This document shows positions 48,201 to 60,125 of a DNA stretch of 64,000 nt, piece after piece; the first letter of the stretch is position 1; each line of letters begins with the position of its first letter. The position numbers and the translations under genes are program-made. The stretch is from Buxus sempervirens. Lineage: Eukaryota; Streptophyta; Magnoliopsida; Buxales; Buxaceae. Where the stretch lies: assembly GCA_947561395.2 (NCBI GenBank), contig OX387185.1, positions 39,040,213 to 39,104,212 on the forward strand. The letters run 5' to 3'. The notes beneath the pieces are model-generated. The model was given only the letters and a program-made list of their open reading frames with translations. It was not told the origin of the DNA and made no database searches.

Positions 48201-49250
48201 CTTCATAGTGTTTCAATCCTCAATCAGAAAAAAGTACAATTCAAAGCTTGACTCTGGTTCAATGAGCACCAAATTTCAAAATAAAACTGAAACTTGGTAC
48301 ATTCATGTTTTAATTTTCTCCAAATAGTGAAACTTTCCTCAAAATTTCTCTTTTTGAGATGAACTGATATTTATCATATCAATGATTCAATTTTTTTTCA
48401 TATTTTTCCTGGTTATCGTTTTGCAGAAATAGGGTGAAGTAATATTATATCAAAATTTTACAAATTCCAATGGGGGTGAAATTCCCTCTAAATTGAAATT
48501 CAAACCATGAGCAATCAAACCATGAGAAAAATGCTGAAAACAACTACAGACTAAATCCTGCTGAAAAATTAACTTAATATGCTAGACTTTTGTTACCTAT
48601 ACTAGTAGATGTATTAACAGCTATTTGGGTTCTTCTTCAAACAGAAATCCTCTAACAAGCCAAAATGAAGATAAGCACAAAACTCTAACCTGAAAACCAG
48701 AACCCTCAGTGGTGCTTCCCATGCCAAACTCATCCATATTCGTCTTCCCAACAATAATTGCTCCAGAATCCCTCAATTTCTTTACAGCTGTGGCATCAAA
48801 AGCCGGCTGATAACTCTCTAGGATCCGTGAACCAGCTGTTGAGGGCATGTCTACAGTGCAGATGTTATCCTTCACTCCAATCAAAACCCCAGCCAAAGGA
48901 CCTAATTCCTCATTCCTCTCAATCTTCTGATCAATTTTTTCCGCTTGCTTTGTCACATCCTTTGAAACGTGGATAAAGCTTCGAATCTGCGGCTCTGTCT
49001 GCCGCAGCCGGTCCAAGTATTCTTCAGCGATTTCAACCGCTTTTCTCTGGCGAGAAAGGAGGGATTTACGAATGGTGAGGATTTCAGAGGTGGGAAGTGC
49101 GGTTGAAGCTATGGCCTGGGTCTCCATAACAATGCGCGATGAGTGAAGATCTCCAGAGCGGTGAAAATGGCGCGCCTTTGGTAGGAAATGGAACTGAAAT
49201 CGACATTGTGTAAAGAAAAGACGATGCTGATTTTGAACTACAGAAAGCAT
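39975..49250 (-). CDS. GATA: Glutamyl-tRNA(Gln) amidotransferase subunit A, organellar
   Basis: Ten exons join in frame to about 550 aa: 49250-48690, 48178-47867, 47127-46948, 46829-46735, 46612-46537, 46374-46297, 45706-45613, 44985-44936, 42510-42397, 40067-39975. The product is the amidase subunit of GatCAB, which converts Glu-tRNA(Gln) to Gln-tRNA(Gln) in plastids and mitochondria. The Ser-cisSer-Lys triad is complete: K127 (GVKDNIC), S202 (GGSSGGS), S226 (DTGGSVRQ). The spacing of 99 and 24 residues agrees with bacterial GatA. Residues 1-41 are basic and Ser/Phe-rich, fitting a transit peptide; a second Met at residue 42 is a possible alternative start. Length is normal. All splice sites are GT-AG. 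The last two introns (about 2.3 and 2.4 kb) carry repeats. Confidence 0.95.
40515..41000. repeat. Diverged tandem copies of a dispersed repeat
   Basis: Two related segments (about 40515-40690 and 40820-41000) share CAATGA.ATTGT..GCTT, TTGTTCTTG.G.TT and ATGTG.GATTC.AGGATC blocks. This looks like an old LTR-type or unclassified dispersed repeat in a GatA intron. Confidence 0.45.
41126..42130. mobile_element. TIR element of about 1 kb with simple-sequence interior
   Basis: The ends are similar in inverse: GTGCCATTTGGAAACAATTTT on the left and GAGGCTGTTTGGAAACGTTTT on the right. The interior holds GGT/GTT-rich tracts (41320-41415 and 41715-41885) and a block of CCGACATGCC/GGCATGCCG-type words. 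No ORF of note. Target duplication not resolved. It lies in a GatA intron. Confidence 0.45.
43107..43330. repeat. Purine-rich (GA)n tract
   Basis: Over 200 bp of nearly pure G and A on the plus strand, in the GatA intron 42511-44935. Open frames on the other strand are Leu/Ser/Pro artefacts. Apart from this, I see nothing in that intron. Confidence 0.85.
45267..45296. repeat. (GA)n microsatellite
   Basis: ATATATAGAGAGAGAG run abutting the SINE-like sequence, in a GatA intron. Confidence 0.85.
45297..45480 (+). mobile_element. tRNA-derived SINE-like sequence
   Basis: A box-B-like GGGTTCAAGTCTGAGC (about 45348-45363) lies some 35 bp after a box-A-like TGGTGTGATGGTAGAAG. This is the internal RNA polymerase III promoter layout of plant SINEs. 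It is antisense to GatA in the intron between exons 7 and 8. No target duplication was found. Confidence 0.5.
46176..46251 (-). pseudogene. Decayed tandem duplicate of GatA exon 6
   Basis: It repeats the exon at 46374-46297 (both contain CTTTCTGCTGG and GATGCATATTACAAACRTGC) but lacks two bases, which breaks the frame, and has no AG acceptor. A donor-like GTACC follows. The duplicated segment is about 120 bp downstream of the real exon, within the following intron. Confidence 0.75.
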
Positions 49251-51104
49251 TTCAATGGAAATGGATAGAAGATTTCGTTATTTCTTCCCCGACAGTATCG
49301 GCAGAACCATCCCCCGAAAGGAAGTGAACACCGAAAGAACTGGGGTTTCACTCAACGCGGTCAATTTCCTCAAGCAGCCAACAGCAATTTCAAAAATGTA
49401 ATGATTTAAACCTGTAAATGCATCCATTGAAGAATCAAAAACGAAGAAAAAACCTACAAAAAACAATTCAGTTGAACAACCTGCACTGTGGAAAATATTG
49501 CATTAATGGCGTTCAGAGCATTTGGGGTTTCTGTTAGCAACAAAGCAAAAATAAAATCTGGAACTTGGAACTCTCTAGTAAAGACCAAGAACTGAAGACG
49601 CTTATTTCCGAACAGCACCTCTGCCTCCCACCTTCCAGAGTAGGAACTCACGGAAACCACTATCGAGTAGCGTATCCATCCATATAGCTAGACGGAAATA
49701 TCTTTCATCCCCATGATTTTTCCACGTGGCAAAAAAGTTGCTCCTATAAATTGTAAAGTTGGCTGCTCCTATTGTTAGTTTTGCTACATTGGTTACTGAT
49801 GTTAGAATGGTCAAGTGTTTTCTCTTTACTTTCAAGTTTAAATGTCTTTGTTCCGGTTCGCTTTAAAAAACTAACCTGTGAGATACTCTACGTAACAGCA
49901 TTTGACTCAAACAATGCTAATTCAAATGTCCATGGTTATGTAGAGATAAAAAATTTACCCGTAAAACTTACATACAAAACCTTAATGAGATGATATTCTC
50001 AATAATTTTTTCCTACATTTGCCTATACAGTTTTGAGGGAGATGTTGCCACATGTAGCATTAACCTGTTGAGGTTTTTTTTAACAAGAAAAGCATCAATA
50101 CATTTACATCAAGAAAAAAATGCTAACCGTTGGATGCTACACATGGCGCATCTCTCCCAAATTGTATGTACAAATGTTGGAAAAAATTGCATACTATTTT
50201 AGCAGAAGAGAGGGAGAATTATGATCGGCCATGCAATCTTGCAAATTCTCTTGCAACGTGAGATATGGATTAATGACCTATTTTTCTGGTTTTTGGTTTG
50301 CTACTTGCCAATACATGACAAATATCTAGTGATTGAAGACGATGACTTACATTGGAGGCAGAATGAAATCTTCTCTTGTGTTAGCCTGAATTGGTCCTTG
50401 CTTTGGCTGTGAGATGTTGTTATGTGGAGCATCTTATGGTCAATGTTTTTTCATGTGAAACCCACTTTAGCAAGGAAAAAGCTAGTGATGGCAATGGTGG
50501 TTGTGACGAAGGTGATGGCTACGATAGTAGTGGTGCGGTGGTGGCAGTGTTGCTAAAACACCACACAAGTCTTTTTTTTTTTTTTTTTTTGCGTCCAAAG
50601 GCCTTTTTTATTTTTATTTTTCTTGTATGCCGAGTGCCATGCACCTTGGTGAATTTAGATAAATTTATAATCTCCAATAGCTTCTTCCTTGCTAAAGTAT
50701 GACTTAAATTCTATTTTTATATTTCAAATGATGCCGCTTATGGATTGATGCTTTTCAAGATGCATGTTTGCTATGTCCTTTAGAGGAGGATGGCCTCAGT
50801 CAACTCTAATCATCTAAGTATGTTCCAATTGTTCATCAAATATATTTTTGCGTGCTACCCTACCCGACAACTAAGAAAACCTTCCCCCTTGAATATTTTA
50901 CATACATTGATTTGTTTGTATTAGTACTAGAGGATGGATGTATGTCGAAGTTAGTGAGTAATTATTCAAGGATATAATAGTCTTTTTAAAATTTTTAGAA
51001 GATACTCCAAAGAATTAGACATCACAAATGATCAAGAGACATTGAAGTCCTTTTAACTTTGTATAGTGAGAAACCTACAAAAACATAGATTAACTGAAGA
51101 TATG
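49251..51104. other. Intergenic sequence upstream of GatA
   Basis: No gene found. The GatA promoter and leader should lie just above 49251. A poly(T) run is at 50573-50590. 51092-51104 is the left copy of a target duplication. Confidence 0.4.
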
Positions 51105-52939
51105 TAAATAAAGCAATTACTTCATCCAAAAGTGATTCTAAGCTTAAGGTTCCATTCCTAAACTTGTTTTCCCTAATTCTCTCTTTACGTTTTACTGTTA
51201 GATAGGGTGCTTAAGGTACTTTAAGCATGGTTTGGTGTTCCAAACACAACCATGGCCTTATTTACAGAAAGATAGAAGGAGAGAGTGCTTGAAAGTTAAA
51301 TGGAAATGAAGAATAAAGCTTCGAAGCTCACCTTGATTGCTTGAATGGAGGGTTGGGCAGAGTTTCCCTTCTTCTTCAAGAGCTCTTCAAACTTCAGATT
51401 ATCGGCCTTAGAGTAATTTCTTCGGACTTTGTGAGTTGATTCAAGTGTTTTTAATCTTCTAGAGAGAACCTCATGGTCTAATCTCTCTTGTTTGGGCATT
51501 TTACACCAATTTGGGTAGATTTGGCTCTTCCTCTCCAATTAATGAGAGATTTGAGCCAAATCCATGCCCTAAATCTTTTTGAGTGTTTTTCAACTCATTT
51601 CAAGTGATTTCAAATCAGATCATGTGGATCAAACACATACACCCACTGTTTTGGCTTGGTTTTACTAAAATTTTACAAATCTGGGCAGAACCTGTACCAT
51701 GTCTTGGATCATTCATAACTTCATCATTCGAATGAATTTTTGAGTGATTTCAAAGGCATATGAAAGGTGAAGATGTCTAGTTTAATTCTGTTAAATTTGA
51801 GAAATTTATATGGAGCCAAATTTTCAAACCATCTGATTAAAGTTGATGAGTCAGATCAGATCAGACTGTTGTACTTGTCACTTTGATTGAGCACCACAGG
51901 CTCATTTTAACTCCAATTTTAATACTTTCAACTTCTGAGTTTTTCTTTATGAGTCTACTTTCAAATCCAAGTGATTTCATGAGTTTTCATTTTGATTTGA
52001 GTTCTGTGTGCTTGATTGACTCTGAACTGCTCAGTAGCAGATTACAGAGTCAATCTGTGATCCTCTAAGCATGTTTGAGAGAGCACATAAACCACAAATG
52101 GATGAAGTTTTGAGTGAGGCCTATTCCATTCGAAAGATGACACTTCATATTTCATTCATACTAATTTTCAAGGATTTATATGGAGCACATCTCCACGAAT
52201 AGGCTTTCAAAGTTTGCCACTCACTGCTTTTACCATTTACAACAGCAGATTTAAAACAAGCATATCTCTTCTGCTTTTAATCGGATTTAATTGAAATTTT
52301 CATTGAATCTCCTACTCCATATAAGCTATCAAATGGCTTTGGTTTCATTAAATTTGAATTTGATTTGAATAACTTATGATTGGTTTAGTTTTCCAAGCTT
52401 AAATGGTTTAATCTTGAGTTGATTTTTCCATGTTTGTTTTAAGTTTGCTTTCTTCAAGTTTTGTTTTGATTTTTACTTAATCATAAAGTTCTAGAGGTGA
52501 TACATCCATAGAAAGGGTCCGGGATCTATAGGACTACTCATATGGAGAAATCACACACATATTTGTCTTTTTTAAGTACTTTTGATTAATTTTTGTTTAC
52601 AAGCAATTTTCAAGCATGAATAGCATACGACAACCATCTCGTGTGGATGAGTAGGGATACCTAACACTCTCCCCTACTCATAACCTAACCCCCTTACCCA
52701 ATCTCTAGATTTAACCATGAAATAGAGCTACTTTTAGCTCTATTTTTACCTTTTATGCACACTGTGGTGTCCATTTATACTTTAACTTGAATGGTGGTGA
52801 CTCCAATATTCTATGAAGCCCGTGTGATGATTAGAAAGTCATTTAGGTGATTTTTCATGTCTCATAACTGGCGACTCTACTGGGTATTAGTTGGTTGAGC
52901 GTAAGTGGGCCCAAATACCCTAAATTCCAAAAAAAAAAA
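51105..52939 (+). mobile_element. Poly(A)-tailed insertion carrying an Ogre/Tat-like LTR and primer-binding site
   Basis: Near the right end, 52868-52887 contains CTGGCGACTCTACTGGG, close to the tRNA-Arg primer-binding site used by Ogre/Tat-type Ty3/gypsy elements, preceded by an LTR-like ...CTCA end. The long sequence before it is LTR-like, without genes. The insert ends in a run of A (52929-52940) and is flanked by AACTGAAGATATG at 51092-51104 and 52940-52952. A poly(A) tail plus a 13-bp duplication suggests copying by LINE machinery of a transcript starting in or near the LTR. Confidence 0.55.
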
Positions 52940-53278
52940 AACTGAAGATATGATTTTCAATAAAGAAGGATAGAGAAATAATTCGTGTTGACAATCCCAC
53001 TTCGATGGGAACTAACTTATGATGATAGTCAAGATGAATGAAAAACCTAATGTCAGGTCAAAATCTCTATAATAATGTGGATTTCAAATTTAATAATCAA
53101 TTTAATGATACAATGATGCCTTTTGGAGGAGTTTTCTAACAAAATAGGAAGTAAAGAATTAGAAACCTATTTGGAGGAGTAGAAACGTCCCCATAGAAAG
53201 GGTAAAAGAGAAAAAGATAAACATACACTAATATATTAAAAAGGTTTTTTTAGGAAAGAAAGTTATTAGTTATGGCAT

Positions 53279-53306
53279 GTTATATATATATATATATATA
53301 TATATT
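53279..53306. repeat. (AT)n microsatellite
   Basis: Uninterrupted TA dinucleotides. Confidence 0.9.
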
Positions 53307-53869
53307 GGTATCTTTTCTCTTTTGGTAAAGTAGAACCTACCCTAGACTGGACCCTTTGGACGCACCCTAGGGGAGTAAGCCCGAATACATGAACCCACCT
53401 GCAAGATCCGTGTATCATTTAACTTGAGAACTTCGGCAGAAGGTTTTGGACCGAGGATGTCTGTTTTACGGTCCATCCTATCATTAGTCTTTTGAACTGT
53501 TAGTTTTTGTTCTTAACTACTGTAGTCTTAGGCACAGCAAGACTTGATATCAAGATTCCAATAATCTTTTTCAAGAATGACAATCCCCACCCCTTGTAAT
53601 GTGTAGCAATTCCTACCTTCACAACAGAATGAATTCGCAAATATCTGATTAACGTGTAAATGTTCACCTAAGGAAGTGTCTCATGAGTGTTTAAAGATTG
53701 ATATTACTTTTTCTTCCCCCAACAGAGTGCTTCAGCTTCTACGCATAAAGAAATTACTGCTGAATTAATTTTTGGTTATTAGAATTTAGAGCTGTGTGAT
53801 CGATGGACCTGCATTTTAGAGGACCTGAGAATGAAATAATATTAGCCAAAAAAATGGAGAACTACTACC

Positions 53870-54042
53870 TGAATTACTGGATGGCTCAAGTTTCGAATCC
53901 CTTTAAGCAGTTAGAATTCTTTTCTGATCGACAAGAAACAGAACCAGTAAGGTGGACAATCAGCATTCTAGATACATATTTGAGGCAACCATAAACTGAC
54001 AATATCTTGTCAAAGGGCTCCCTCCGGGTCTCTGGAACCTGT
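53870..54042 (-). pseudogene. Decayed exon of an NPF8-type transporter
   Basis: The minus strand opens with a CAG acceptor-like end and [15 protein letters not shown], then ...VAS, and later an AIKGIRNLSH-like stretch. These match [16 protein letters not shown] and [11 protein letters not shown] in the live gene's exon at 57600-57044. Frameshifts and stops interrupt it. It is about 660 bp beyond the live gene's stop codon: a relic of a tandem duplicate. Confidence 0.7.
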
Positions 54043-54704
54043 AAAGAAAATTAAAGAAATGTGGTGGAGATGAAAATCTCCATTACCAAGAGTCATAGAA
54101 CAATGTAAAGATGCGAAATCCAAAAGCTCTACCCTGCCAACAATAAATTTCAAAATAAAGTATAAACAACCCATGTTTTCTTTTCTTGAGAAAAAACTAA
54201 TTAAGCTAGTTAGCCATGGAGTCAAACTTGAGAAAAGGCTCTATAATTTACTTTTGTTGATCCTATGAAAAACCTTATTTACTTTATTAATTGTAATCCA
54301 TACCTACAAATGTTTCATATTGTTTCACTCTAGGGCATTCAGTTCATATTTAATTTAGAGAACTGTTCGCTAGTCTTTCCTAGCCTTGTCAGTTTCAAGT
54401 GGCAAGAAGAGAAAGAAAGAAAAAAAATGCAAAAAATAAAATCCAATGCAGAGTGCTTAAGAATCTGAAGTAATAAGAAGGTAATCAATTATTAACTTCA
54501 ACTTATTGCAAACTCTGTAAATTTAATCCAGAGAGTTAGGATGAAAAGTGAAAAATATTCTGTTGAACCATCAACAATCAATTTAGTAGTTACAGACTTC
54601 TTTACCTGGATGGAACTTCTGAAAATGCAGAAGAAAATGTACAATATTTGTATGGTAACATTCTTCAAGGATGGACATCATCCCACTATCAACCTGGGAA
54701 ATTC

Positions 54705-56503
54705 CTAATTAGTCTTCTTACTTTTGTATTTTGCAGCACAGAATATATACACCAGCAGGTTCAAAGAGCATAGACCAGCAAGAAGCCAGAAGAAATAATC
54801 AAGATGCCCCTTGTTCAAGTTATTCGGTATCCACCCAGGTCTTCCACCCCTTGTTGTTAAGATTGTCACGATGGTCAGAATCAAGGAACTGAGATAATTG
54901 CCCAATGCAGTTGTCAGAAGTGAAAAGGCACTACACAGACTGCGCATGGCATCTGGAGATTGGTCATAGAAGAACTCAAGCTGCCCAATGAAGGTAAATA
55001 CTTCCGAAGCCCCCACCAAAAAGTATTGAGGTATCTGCCAGAGAATGCTGATGGGAACTGCAACCTTATGGTCCACCAAATCAAGGTCTCTTGCAATCTG
55101 CAATCGCTTGATCTCTACACATGCAGCAGCTGCCATTGAAAGTATTGACACGAAGAGGCCAATACCCATTCGTTGTAATTCAGAGACGCCTCTTTCCTTA
55201 CCTGTGAACTTTCTTGCGATAGGAACAAAGAACCTGTCATAAAGAGGAACCCATACAATGACACTAATTACATCAAAAGTTGACAGTGATGCAGGAGGAA
55301 TTGTGAAGGAACCAATGGTGGTATCCATAACCATCCCCTGCTCTACAAACATGGTAGACATCTGAGCATAGACAGCAGAAAAGGCTATGACACTAGCCCA
55401 GATAGGAAACATGCGAATAAGTATCTTTAATTCTTCCACTTGTGTTATAGTACATAGCCTCCAAGTGTTTGAGAAATCCCCTGTTTTAACTTCAAGATCT
55501 GACACCACAGCAGCTTTGTCAAGGCACCTGCATCAGATGAGACACTGAATATTGCAAGGATAAAGTAAATATTTCTGTATGAGACATAAATATACTGCCA
55601 AAGAGATATTGATTTCCTTCCAAATAGCTAACTGATCCCTATAAGTATATGAAAGTGGTAAAAGCATACTATTATAAGAAATAAAACTAGAGGCAAAAAG
55701 GTATTCTGTTCTATTAAAATATGCCATGTGGAAGAATGATGTCACAATCCAGCCCATCCATTTGATTGAGTATCCTACATATTAGTCATGTAGACAATAT
55801 CTTAACCATACAAGCACTTGTGATATATGTTTATAAGACCATGTTACATTTATTAATGGCTGTTAAATATTTTATAATATCTTGTAAGTTTAGTTAAGGA
55901 AAGCGGTACAGCCTTAGGTGGGCCCATGAAGCCACATGCAAATTGTTTTTTAGGATCTAAAACTTAGTATTTGACCTGGGTTGATTTATAGTAAATTTGG
56001 AGAAGTAGGACTTTCTAAATAAGCTTCTATGTGTGAGTTACCTACCTCAACAGGCAACTTTGTCTGGAGCATTGCTCCAGACTACCATGGCTCTAAACCT
56101 AATTTAGAATGATGAAAAAATGTAGCATAAGAAATGAAGCAACCAATCAAGACTAACGTTGCTCTAAACCTAATTTAGAATGCTAAAAAAATGTAGACAT
56201 ACAAAATGAAAAGTAGCAAATTGTAAGGGGCGAGCAGTTCATACGATATTTTCCTTTTTCTTTTCTTTTTGCTCTACACTACCGTGGCTTTAAAGCTAAT
56301 TTAGAATGACAAAAAAATGTAGACATAAGAAATGAAAAGTAGCAACTACTCCAGAGTACCTTGGCTCTAAACCTAGTTTGGAACGCTAAAAAAAGTAGAC
56401 ATACGAAATGAAAAGTAGCAAATTCTAAGGGGCAGAGCACTTCATATGATATTTTCTTCTTTTCTTTCATTCTCATGTTTCTCTCCCTCTCCCTCCCTCC
56501 CTA

Positions 56504-56578
<75 letters not shown>

Positions 56579-59564
56579 GTGTTTGATTTTCCGGATAAAG
56601 AGATAAGGTTTATTGGTTTTTTTTCTTTTTTGCTGATAACATTCCAGATAAACTAATACTTGATTGAAACTTTTCCACTCATCATGCATGAACAATTAAC
56701 AAGGTTTACCAAATCAAAATAAAGAAAGTAAATAATCTCTTTAAACATGTAAAATGTTTACCAATTGCCTTATTTATTTATAATTTTGATAAGTCATATG
56801 CACATGAAAGCAAGAAAAGATATTTCGATGTTTCATGGTCTTTATAAAGGTGAAGTTGTTTCCATCTTAGTAGCATACGTACAGCCTTGAAAGAAAAATT
56901 TAAACAATTGTGTGCAAGAAAAACCATTATAATCAAGCAGATTGACAAGAGGAGAAAATAAAAATGAAAACATGAAAGATGGGAATAGCTGCTTGAACTC
57001 AGAGATGTTTTTGAGGTTGTCCATTGGTTAATAGGAACATTACTTGAGTTCATTGCTGTGCTCCAGTTTTCGACTTCCTTCAATTGCAGAAGTTTGGTCT
57101 GGCAGTTCATACAGGAGACTGCAATCATCAGGGACGACCACATTCCATTTGCGTATAGATGCAACCAAGACCTGGCACATTCTAGTAAGAGGGCTCCCTC
57201 CTGGTTTTTGAAATCTATAAAGTGGGGTGCCAGAAAAGAAACTTGCAACGGCAATACCCATAAACAACGTAGGAATCCCAAATCCTAGACCCCACCCAGC
57301 ATTATCTTGGATCCACACAAGGAAACTACTTGAGATAAGAGCACCAATGTTGATAGAGAAATAAAACCAATTGAAGAATGATCCCTTCTTTATCCTCTCT
57401 GTCATATCAGTATCATCAAACTGATCTGCTCCAAAGGACGAGACACAAGGCTTGATCCCCCCAGTCCCCAGTGCAATTAAATACAGGCCAAAAAAGAATA
57501 CTAAGTATTGAGCTGGAGAGGCAGGTGGGCAAACAGACCCCACACAGGCAGGGGGCTTTAAGGCAGGAACTGATGCTGATAAGGTTAATGTACCCATTCC
57601 CTACATGGCAAGCCAAAACATGTCAATGTTGTCAATGAAAATCCAGAAAATCTAGGAAAGATGCAACTAGTCGATTCTGTGAACAAAATAAGAAATTATT
57701 GTTGGATAATTTTCTACTACAAAAAAACAAATTATTTTTCCTAGATAACACAAAAGATACATCATAAAATAGTTGACACCTTTCATAAAATTTAATCTTG
57801 AGAACTTTGATTAGTTCAGAATGCTAAATAAAATAGAAGATCTGAAAATCCATTGGGAATTATTTATCCTGTTCAATATGATATTCAGAGTTTGTTAATT
57901 ACTAAAATTTCTATTAAACACTTCTAAAATATTAGAAGAAGATCCTTAAATATATTATCAATATTGGAATTCTTAAAAAACATTTTGAATATAGAAAGTA
58001 TAAACAATTACTGATTTTTGTTAGCTAAAAACGGAGAAGTATTCTTCTTAACATATATTTTTAATTGTTGCTTTAAGATATTAGTATTTTTAATACATAT
58101 AATACATATTTCACTTTCGCATCTCATGAGATTGATTTTCAGAAGATTAATAGAGTTCTATATTATTGGAAAATTTGAAAATTGGATTCTTTAGGTAAAT
58201 TGGTAATGACTCTTAGAAGGTATTTAATTATTTCTTTAGATTTTATTTGTGCTTCGTAGTGATTTTAGTTTGTTCTATATATGAATATCAGGTAACAAAA
58301 AATTTATTTGTGACTAAGATTTTGAAATAAGAATATATAACGATTTTCCCATGCATATAACTAATGGTAACGGATTTTAGAGATTAAACCATTTTGTCTT
58401 ACTACTGAAAGGGATTGTTAGAAGGATGTTTATTTTATTACAATAAAACTTCTTTTTTATTTCTGTTTTAAAAGATATTTTCTATTGACCATAAATAAGA
58501 AAACTATCTTTTAGGATTATATTTTCTAACGTGAAATTGGGAAAGAACCTAAGGAAGCTCATGATTTAATTAGTAGTATAGATATAAATTCTAGATTAAC
58601 ATCCACTAATTACTTAAATGGAATCGCTAAACATAAAAGTTGGGAAGAAAGACCTCATGCCCACTGCAAAGTAGGACAGATCAAGGATAAAAGATCTCAA
58701 CTTGATCATCTCAATGGGGAATGATTTCCTCATTCTCCATGACTAAACATCTGCGATCCCAATAGCCATAGGGGTGGACATTATGTTATGTTTGTTTGTG
58801 GGGGAACAGTTTGATATTTGATTGCCCAAGTGTCTTTGTTTGTGATCTCTACTTTGTTCTTTCTTCCTTTCTTGTGTTAATATTTTATTAGTTCAGAAAA
58901 ACCAAAAACAAAAACAAAATAAGTACAGTTCAACAAGGAAAAACCATCTTTAATCTTTCTGTCTCCTAAATAAGGAACAAAATTTAAGTAAAGTCCTAGA
59001 CTATCTATTGGCTTAGTGTACTATAACTCTCTTAAAGCTTCCAAGCCATATCTTAATTCATCATCAAAATACAAGGAAATCATCCTCTTATAATGAACAA
59101 ATCAATATCTTGAAAGGTTTATGAACCAACAAAATAAACTAAAGGACATTCAACTTTACTTACAATAAAATAAATCATGGAAAATATTGCAATCGTCCAA
59201 TATCTTCCCCAATATGAATCTGCTAAAACAGCTCCAATGAGAGGTGCAACATAGCAAGTCCCTTGCCAAGTGGTAACATTTCTTGCAGCAGAAACATTTC
59301 CTTCATGTAGTTTCTTGGTGAGATAAGAAACAAGATTTGTTGAAATTCCGTAATAGGCCAAACGCTCACAGCATTCGTTACCTGTATATTATCTTTAAGT
59401 AGTTAAAACAGAAACAAACTTTAAAAGTCAAATAAAATCAATCAGATGTATTAGATACCTAAAATGAAGGGGCATGCTCTCCAATTTCCGGTTTTTTGCT
59501 TAAGAACAGGATTTCCATTAATGTCAACTGATCCATCTCCCGTATATAAACCTTTGCTTTCATT
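54705..59564 (-). CDS. NPF8: NPF8 (PTR2-like) proton-coupled peptide transporter, first exon missing
   Basis: Four exons join in frame to 567 aa: 59564-59459, 59381-59164, 57600-57044, 55527-54705. The family imports di- and tripeptides with protons across the plasma membrane or tonoplast. The ExxER proton motif is in [11 protein letters not shown]. Other signatures are [45 protein letters not shown] and [15 protein letters not shown], closely matching Arabidopsis PTR2-type (NPF8) proteins in order and length. About 25 N-terminal residues with the start codon should be in a small upstream exon, which I could not find between 59565 and 64000; LINE debris fills that region. The C-terminus ends in a Lys-rich tail (KYKSKKTN). 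Confidence 0.92.
56080..56420. repeat. Four-copy degenerate tandem repeat
   Basis: Copies near 56085, 56158, 56281 and 56359 share GGCTCTAAACCTAATTTAGAATG...AAAAAATGTAGACATA (with changes). The second pair repeats the order of the first, so it is probably a two-step duplication. It lies in the NPF8 intron 55528-57043. The intron at 57601-59163 is AT-rich with nothing recognised. Confidence 0.7.
56482..56574. repeat. (CT)n microsatellite
   Basis: CCCTCTCCCTCC-type sequence passing into an uninterrupted CT run of about 60 bp, in an NPF8 intron. Confidence 0.9.
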
Positions 59565-59692
59565 CTGTGAAATACAAGAAATAAGTGGTGGTTACTGGTT
59601 AGACATAGTTTGTGAGCACTTTTTATTGTTTCTGGAAAGTGGACCTTTCCACTTTTTACCAGAATTCAAAAGAAAAGCAAAAATGTAGATGT

Positions 59693-60125
59693 AATTTCAT
59701 CATCGTCATCATCATAAGCTAGGTCCCACCAAAATGGGGTTGGTGATAAGAATCTTGTCTCTCTATCCGACTATCAAAAATCATATCTTCAGTTAATCTA
59801 CATTTTTTGTAAGTGTTGTTATGGATTTTATCCATGTCTTTTTAGCTCTGCTTCTTACTTGTTTAGACCTTTCAATATGCATACTCTCACACCTTCTTAT
59901 AGGTGCATCTCTTGGTTTCTGTTTCACGTGACCAAACCACCTTAACCTACTATCCTCCATTTTGTCCCTAATGCATGCTATGCCTAACTACTTTCGAATG
60001 TCTTCATTTCTTATTTTGACTTTTTTAGTTTTGTCACAAGTCCATCTTAGCATTTCATCTCGGTAACACTCATTTTTTGAACATGTTGATTTTTTGCCAC
60101 CCAACATTCTTCACCGCACAACATA
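59693..60125 (-). mobile_element. RTE-type LINE 3' end
   Basis: On the minus strand it ends ...CCAACCCCATTTTGGTGGGACCTAGCTTATGATGATGACGATGATG, a trinucleotide-tailed terminus common to plant RTE-like LINEs, preceded by a broken coding remnant. No target duplication was found. Confidence 0.6.

Noticed and set aside
51296..51538. 80-aa minus-strand charged frame
   Set aside because: It lies inside the LTR-like insertion; no domain recognised and no conserved neighbours.
53803..53994. 63-aa plus-strand frame as a gene
   Set aside because: It is antisense to the decayed NPF exon and has no independent support.
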